Below, in pieces: positions 42,001 through 48,300 of a DNA stretch of 64,000 nucleotides (positions within the stretch are counted from its first letter, which is position 1; each line of letters starts with the position of its first letter). Source of the DNA: Castor canadensis (lineage: Eukaryota > Chordata > Mammalia > Rodentia > Castoridae); assembly GCF_047511655.1 (NCBI RefSeq), contig NC_133400.1, positions 4,129,001-4,193,000 of the forward strand. Reading direction: 5' to 3'. Both the position numbers and the translations under genes were made by a program. A model generated the notes under the pieces. The model was not told the DNA's origin and searched no databases. It worked only from the letters and a program-made list of their open reading frames with translations.

Positions 42001-42312
42001 CAGAGAGCCTCCAGGGCGTCTTTCAACCCTGCCTGCCCTGCTGGTCCCAAAATAAAATTCCCTCAGAAGTGCTCTGACATCAATAATGCACACTATTCAC
42101 CAAAAGGCCAGGACTTGACATTTAAACTTCGGACCTTCAGGCCACAGAAATCACCTGCAGGCCCATGTGCTTGTATCATGATGTCACACATGAGAGCTCT
42201 GACTGCCTGGTTCTTGGACTGTCGGCCCAGGACCCCACAGCCCTTCTGGAGTTGCTTGTCCTCCCCAAGTTTCCATTCCAGGCTCTCTGTTCTGATTTTG
42301 TCCATTGTTCTC

Positions 42313-42361
<49 letters not shown>

Positions 42362-45300
42362 CCTCTGATCCCCTCCCCTCTCTCAGGCACCTTTTGAGTG
42401 CCAATTCCCTGAGAGCTGGGCCTGCGTCTCCCTGGAGCTTCCCCCACCAACAACATATCCTAAGTTTCTTCCTTGAAAACTTCCCTTCAGGGAACAGAGC
42501 TGCCATCCATCTGTCCGTCTTTCTCCCACAGTGCCTGGGACCAGGGGCTACCTACAATGACTTTATTTGAGTAGCAATGTCCTCAGGAAAGACACCGTTG
42601 CCTGGGGCCACAGCTGAGGGGAGGGAGAAGTCGGCCTTCTCTGAAATCACCTCATCTCTTCCAGGAGATGAGCATCTAAGTTTCTGGTACACTGAGAACT
42701 GAGTTCAGAAAAGACCGTTTCCCATCTGTGCCCTGGATTCCTTCCCAGCGGCGCTGTCTCTAAACACAGGTGTTCCAAGCCTGAGACACCTGAGACAGCT
42801 GGCTAGGACAGCATGCATATTTTAATTACGATTAACTAAGTTAAAATTACAGAAAATTAAGAATCTAAGCCAGGCGTGGTGGTTCACGCCTATAATCCCA
42901 GCATAGGCTGGCCCAGACAAAGCCACCAGAGGCTACCTGAAAAATAAATAAACTAAAAGGGGCAGTGGGTGGTGGTCCTGACTCAAGGCCTGGAAAGTGT
43001 GAGACCTGGAGTTTTCTGTCAGCAAAACCCAAATGCATTTCCTCACTCAGCCCTGGCACTCTGAAATCCTTGGTAGGCACACGTGACTCATGGTGTTGTG
43101 ACCTCAAGGTCAGTTCATTGACAGACATTTTTGTCTTTTTCCTTTGTAAACAGCTTTGGTTTAGGAAGGTTTGTGTGTCAACCAGTAGCAAAGAGCAACA
43201 CCTGGGCAGGTGAGAGACATCAGGCTGCTTGTCCTATAATGCCTGACCGCCCTGCCCTGCAGCCCATGCTCTGCTGCCCGGGCCTGTTAATGACCAGGCT
43301 TAATCTCCTCAGTGCCTCCTTTTGAGGACCCACTGAATCCTCTCCCCTAAAAAAATCACACACAGGTGTGCACAGCACTTCCCAGCCTCTTCCCAAAGCC
43401 ACTGTTGCCATCCATGGCCCCTAGACCAACTACCTTGATGTAAGACACCCATGAAGCTGAGGCCCAGAGAGGTTGAGCTGCATACCACGGCCACACAGCA
43501 AGCTATTGTTTTAAGTCCCAGCAAGACGGGTGTTACACGGAATTACACCACAAAGGATACAACTTTGCCAAACTCAGCAGCTCTTCTGGTGAACCAAAAA
43601 GCCCCAGGGAAGGCTTGGACTTACCAGTTACATTCTGGAGGAACCAGCTTGGTCAGCTCTTCCAAAGACTTCTCCGACCTGTACTCCTAGCAGGAAGCAC
43701 ACGAGACACCATTTAAAGGTAGGAACTCCACAGAGCTCCCGTCATGCCCGGGGTTACCTTGACCGGGAGGTACAGACTTCAGGAATTACGCACCTGGACG
43801 AAGGCGACAGTGACCACAATGAGCACAGCCTGCAAGAAACAGGGAGGCGTGAGTGGCAGCTGGCCACACTGTGCAGAAATGTAGAAAGCAGACACACCCC
43901 ACATTTACAGCAGGGCATGGCTTTTGTGACCTGCTTTCACTAATCACCATGTGGAAAACGTCACCCACACCTACAGGCAGGGTCTAACTCAGACTTCAAA
44001 GCAGAAGCACCTTGTTCTGCTGTGTGGAGCACGTGCGTTTCTGCATTTTAGGAGAACGTGCATAAGGAAAGAAGTGGGAATGAGTGACGGCCTTCAGAAG
44101 CTCTACAGAAGCCAGACACGAGGGGTGTCACACCGCATGGGTCCATATCTACGACACAACTGAATCCTAGAGACAGAGGGAGACAGGTGGTCTCCAAGGG
44201 CCGGAGGGAGGGGAATGGCTATGGGGTTTCCTTTTGAGGTGATGAGAATGTTTTTTGGGCCACACGCTGGTGGCTCACACCTGTAGTCCTAGCTCCTTAG
44301 GAGGCAGAGATCTGCAGGATCATGGTTTGAGGCCAGCCCAGGCAAAAAGATAGGGGAGATCTTATCTCAAAAAAAACAAAGTGTGCAGTGGTTATCTCTG
44401 GGTACTGGATTAAGGGGGACTGCTTTGAGATGTAAAGGTTCATGGCCCAGGACCACCCCTTCCATGCAGCACCGCCCGGCCACTCACCATGGTGATACTG
44501 ACAGCGTCCTCATATTCCTTGGTGAGGACACTCACCAAGGCGGAGCCCAGCAGCAGCAGGATCAGGGGGTTCTTAAACTGAAGACAGAAGATAGGGGCGT
44601 GGGTGAGCTCTTAGCATCACAGGCCAGAGTGGCCTCTCACCTGCACGAGCCTCAGTCACCCCATTCTTTTGCAAGGCTGGGCTTTCAGGTCAATCCTCCA
44701 GTGACTGGGGGCTTGGAGGGAGACCACACTGCCTAGAGGTTCTCTTCTGCCTGAAATTCAACTACTGATGACCTTCGGGGTCATCCTGACACTGGTCCTG
44801 ACCAGACACTGGCCCCTGCACTGCCTTTGTGCCTTTCCCTTCTGGCCGCATCTTTGTGATTCTCCAGGTCAGGACATCTGGCAGGATGTCAGCCTGGTCA
44901 ACATGGTCAAGAGGTCTTCCCTTACCACACCGACCCCCAAATCCTCTGCATCCATCACCCACACCTGGACATCAGCCTGCTCCTGTAATGACCTCCAGGG
45001 ACTCCAAAGAAGCCCCTCTTGAAGTTTTCCAAAAAATCCCCAAAGGACTTTTGCACACAGTGGCTCATGTTGCAGTGAATTGAAAGGAAACACAAACGTA
45101 GAAATAGGATCAGAGACAGCAGAGCAAAAAAAATCAGGGTTGGAGAGAATTAAAATTATCAACAAGCCAGTCGTTGGGCTCTGAGCATCCCAACAGCCAA
45201 GGCACAAAGAGAAATGCAATCAAATGCGTGATTCATATGGCTCATGAGAAGAAGCCCGGGTGATGCACAAAGGGATTTCAACCCTATCCTACCCCTGGAA

Positions 45301-48300
45301 TTACCATGTTTTATCTCCTCCTTTTCTCTCTCCTGCCCTGTGAGGGAAAAGGGGGCAGTTTGGGTCAGCTCACTGGCAACCCTGAGTTTGCCATCAGCAA
45401 ATGTCTGACTCTTCAAGCCCGAGCTGCAGAGATTTTTAGCCCTCTTGTCTGTGATTCTAGCATTCCATCAACTTGCCTATCTTGACGGCTAGAAGATAAA
45501 TTACCAAAGGTTGGTAGTCCTTTCAGGGTCTGAAACTGCAGCATGGTGGGTGACAGCTCAGGACTCTGTGCTCCCACTCTGCCTTTGCCATTGCTTGGTA
45601 CCCTGAGCAGTCTCAACTTCCCCTGGCTCTTGAGACTCGTTGCGATGAGAGTAGAGTGACCTGCCTAGTGGCTGGCACACAGCAGGTGCTCAATAAATGC
45701 TCAGCACCAGCAGAACTGGGCCAATATGGAAGGCACTCAGTAAAGGTTGGGTGAATGGAGGAAGGGTGGCCCTGGATCAGATCAGGCTCTTGACCCAAGG
45801 GGACATTTTCTCATCCATCCTTGCCAGGGCCAGGCCAGGCCAGGCAGGGATGGGGGATGGGATGGGGAGTCTTCACCCTTTTGGAAAGATCTGGCCTCAT
45901 AGCCTGCGTGCCTGTGAACCTCAGCACTCAGATCTGAGACCCCTAGGGTGGGGTCAACCAGAGAGAACAGCAGAAGGGTCTCCCCGAATAGTCTGAGACC
46001 TGTACCAAATGCCCAAAACAGATCCAAACGTGGACCTGTGGCCTTTTTCACAAGGGCAGTGTCCCCAGCATGCAAAGAAACCATCCACTCATTGTGGCCT
46101 CCACAGCTGGTTGAGGGACAAGGGGACACATCATTCAAAAAGCAACGGTGGGCGTTGTTCAGACCCCAGTTCTAACAAACCAACTAGAAAGGGTGGAGTG
46201 AGGCCCACGGGGAAAGTGACTGTTGACACCAGTTCTATTGAACACTCCCTTGAAACCTGAGCAGGTTCCTAAAGACATTGCTGGCCCAAGGAGCTGTGTT
46301 GGGGTCCAAGACCCGTGCTCTTAGCCACTGTGCCCTGCCATGGCAGATTCTTGGGGTCGGAGGTGTGGGAGGGCCCCCTTTACTAAGCCAAGCACTCTTA
46401 GCCAAACCCACCACGATAGGCATTGCTACCGTCATTTTCTAGACAGGAAAAACAGGCCCAAGGGGGTTGTGTCACATGTTCAAAGTTACACAGCAGGACA
46501 TGGGATTCAGCGTGGGTTGTCTGTCTCTAATCTGTCTCTCATCATGAGTCCAGGGCCACATGTATTGGGTCATATAAGACCCAAGGGTAGAATTCCCAAG
46601 GGCACCCCCTAAGACTGTCCAGAGAGGTGCTGGTTCCCTGTCACTAGGAGAAGGCAACATCAGTCACAACACTTGACACACAGCAGCTCAGAGGATGTGA
46701 GGAGGAGTAGGTGAGTGCAGACAGAACCTGTGCGTCCATCGGGCCCTGGCAGCCATCGGCAGCGCCCGCACACTCCTCTGGGAGTCCCAGAGACTCATCC
46801 CTGAACCAACCGGGGAGGAGGTGGATAAACAGGTCCTCCACCCACAAGGAGCCTGAGATTTCATTCTGGTTAGGCCCTGACTGGCTGCTGGAGGAGAACC
46901 CTTGGGGTTTGGGAAGAGGCTCCAGGTAGATTTTGACAGGAAAGAGGTAGGAGGGAGGACCTCCGGTGGAAGGGGGATGGGACAGGGGTCCTTGTGGAAA
47001 AAGCAGCCAGGGCAGAGCTGTCAGAGCCCCATGTAGCTGGGCTGAGCCTCCCTCCACGAACTCCAACTTTCAGGAGCCTTTGCTGCTTCTTCCAACACTG
47101 GGGTTCAGGGAAGCTCTGGGTTGGCCAGAGCCACCTGCACACCTAGGAGCCAACTTTGGTGCCAAATGCATCAGTGAATGACACCCCCAGAGCGCGATGA
47201 GCAGGGTGGGTCACAGGTCGCTACTCACTCACTCACTCACTCACTCAGCATGACTCCTTGTGCACAGTAAGCACTCGCTATTGCTTATATCATGGTAGCT
47301 GCCTGGGTGGCTCTGACTACGCTCGCCCAGAGCACCCTGAAGGGGGGGGAATGAGACTTTTGTCTGCAAGGACTGTGATTGGTTCTTGAACTGGCCAATC
47401 ATCAAAGTCTTAAACGTGGAGCCAACAGAAGGCAGTTGAAGTCTGGGGCAGCCAGGAGTCAGAGAGCTGGGAGAAAGGATGTCTGGGCTGGGACCAAGAG
47501 GGTGTGGCAGGTTGGGGAGGAGACGTCTAAGGCAATCCAGATGTCTCAGGCGTCTGGAAAACACTGGGCCTTTCTAACTGGAACTGGGTGAGTGGTGGGG
47601 TACTGACTTCTAAACGGGAGCTGGCAGCTATGGCTATGTCAATTTTTTTTCTCTTTCCTTTCCCTAATGACTTCTAAGCATTTGACTTGCACTCACTCCA
47701 TCTGTCTGGTTTTCCATCAGCCAGCTGTCCAGCTGCCCTTGTCAGGATCCCAACTCACTGCTATGTGACTTTTGGCTTGGGTTGCCAGATAAAATACAAG
47801 ACATGCAGGTAAGTTTGAATTTCAGATAGACAAAGAACTTGCCGGGCACAGGTGGCTCACGCCTGTAATCCCAGCTACTCCGGAGGCAGAGATCAGGAGG
47901 ATTGCGGCTCCAAGCCAGTCCAGGCAAATAGTTCATGAGCCCCTATCTCGAAAAAATCCATCACCAAAAAGGGCTGTCAGAGCAGTTTAAGGTGTAGGCC
48001 CTGAGTTCAAACCCTAGTACCACCAAAAAAAAAAAAACCCTTAATTTTTTTGTTATGTCTATTTGCAATATTTCGGGTATACTTACACTTAAAAATTGCC
48101 TCTTGCATATCTATCTGAAGTTCAAATTTACCTGTCTTTTTCTTTGCCGTGTCTGGCGACCCTGCAGTCCCTGGGGAAACAGTCCAGTGTTCCCACACTT
48201 CATTCTCCCCCTCAGGAGATGAGCAGGTGGATTCAGAGGAGGAGGACCAAGGTCATTAATGCTGCCCACTCACTCACTCAGCACGGCTCCTTGTGCACAG

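Larger units (their letters stand above)
40302..43624 (-). other. ATP2C2: ATP2C2 intron (3.3 kb)
   Basis: Contains a reverse tRNA-like SINE (40347-40434), a (CT)n run (42319-42358) and a degenerate SINE (42868-43030). The rest is unassigned. Confidence 0.7.

Noticed and set aside
41956..42570. 204-codon + strand open frame
   Set aside because: It includes a (CT)n microsatellite and low-complexity Ser/Leu repeats, with no family resemblance.
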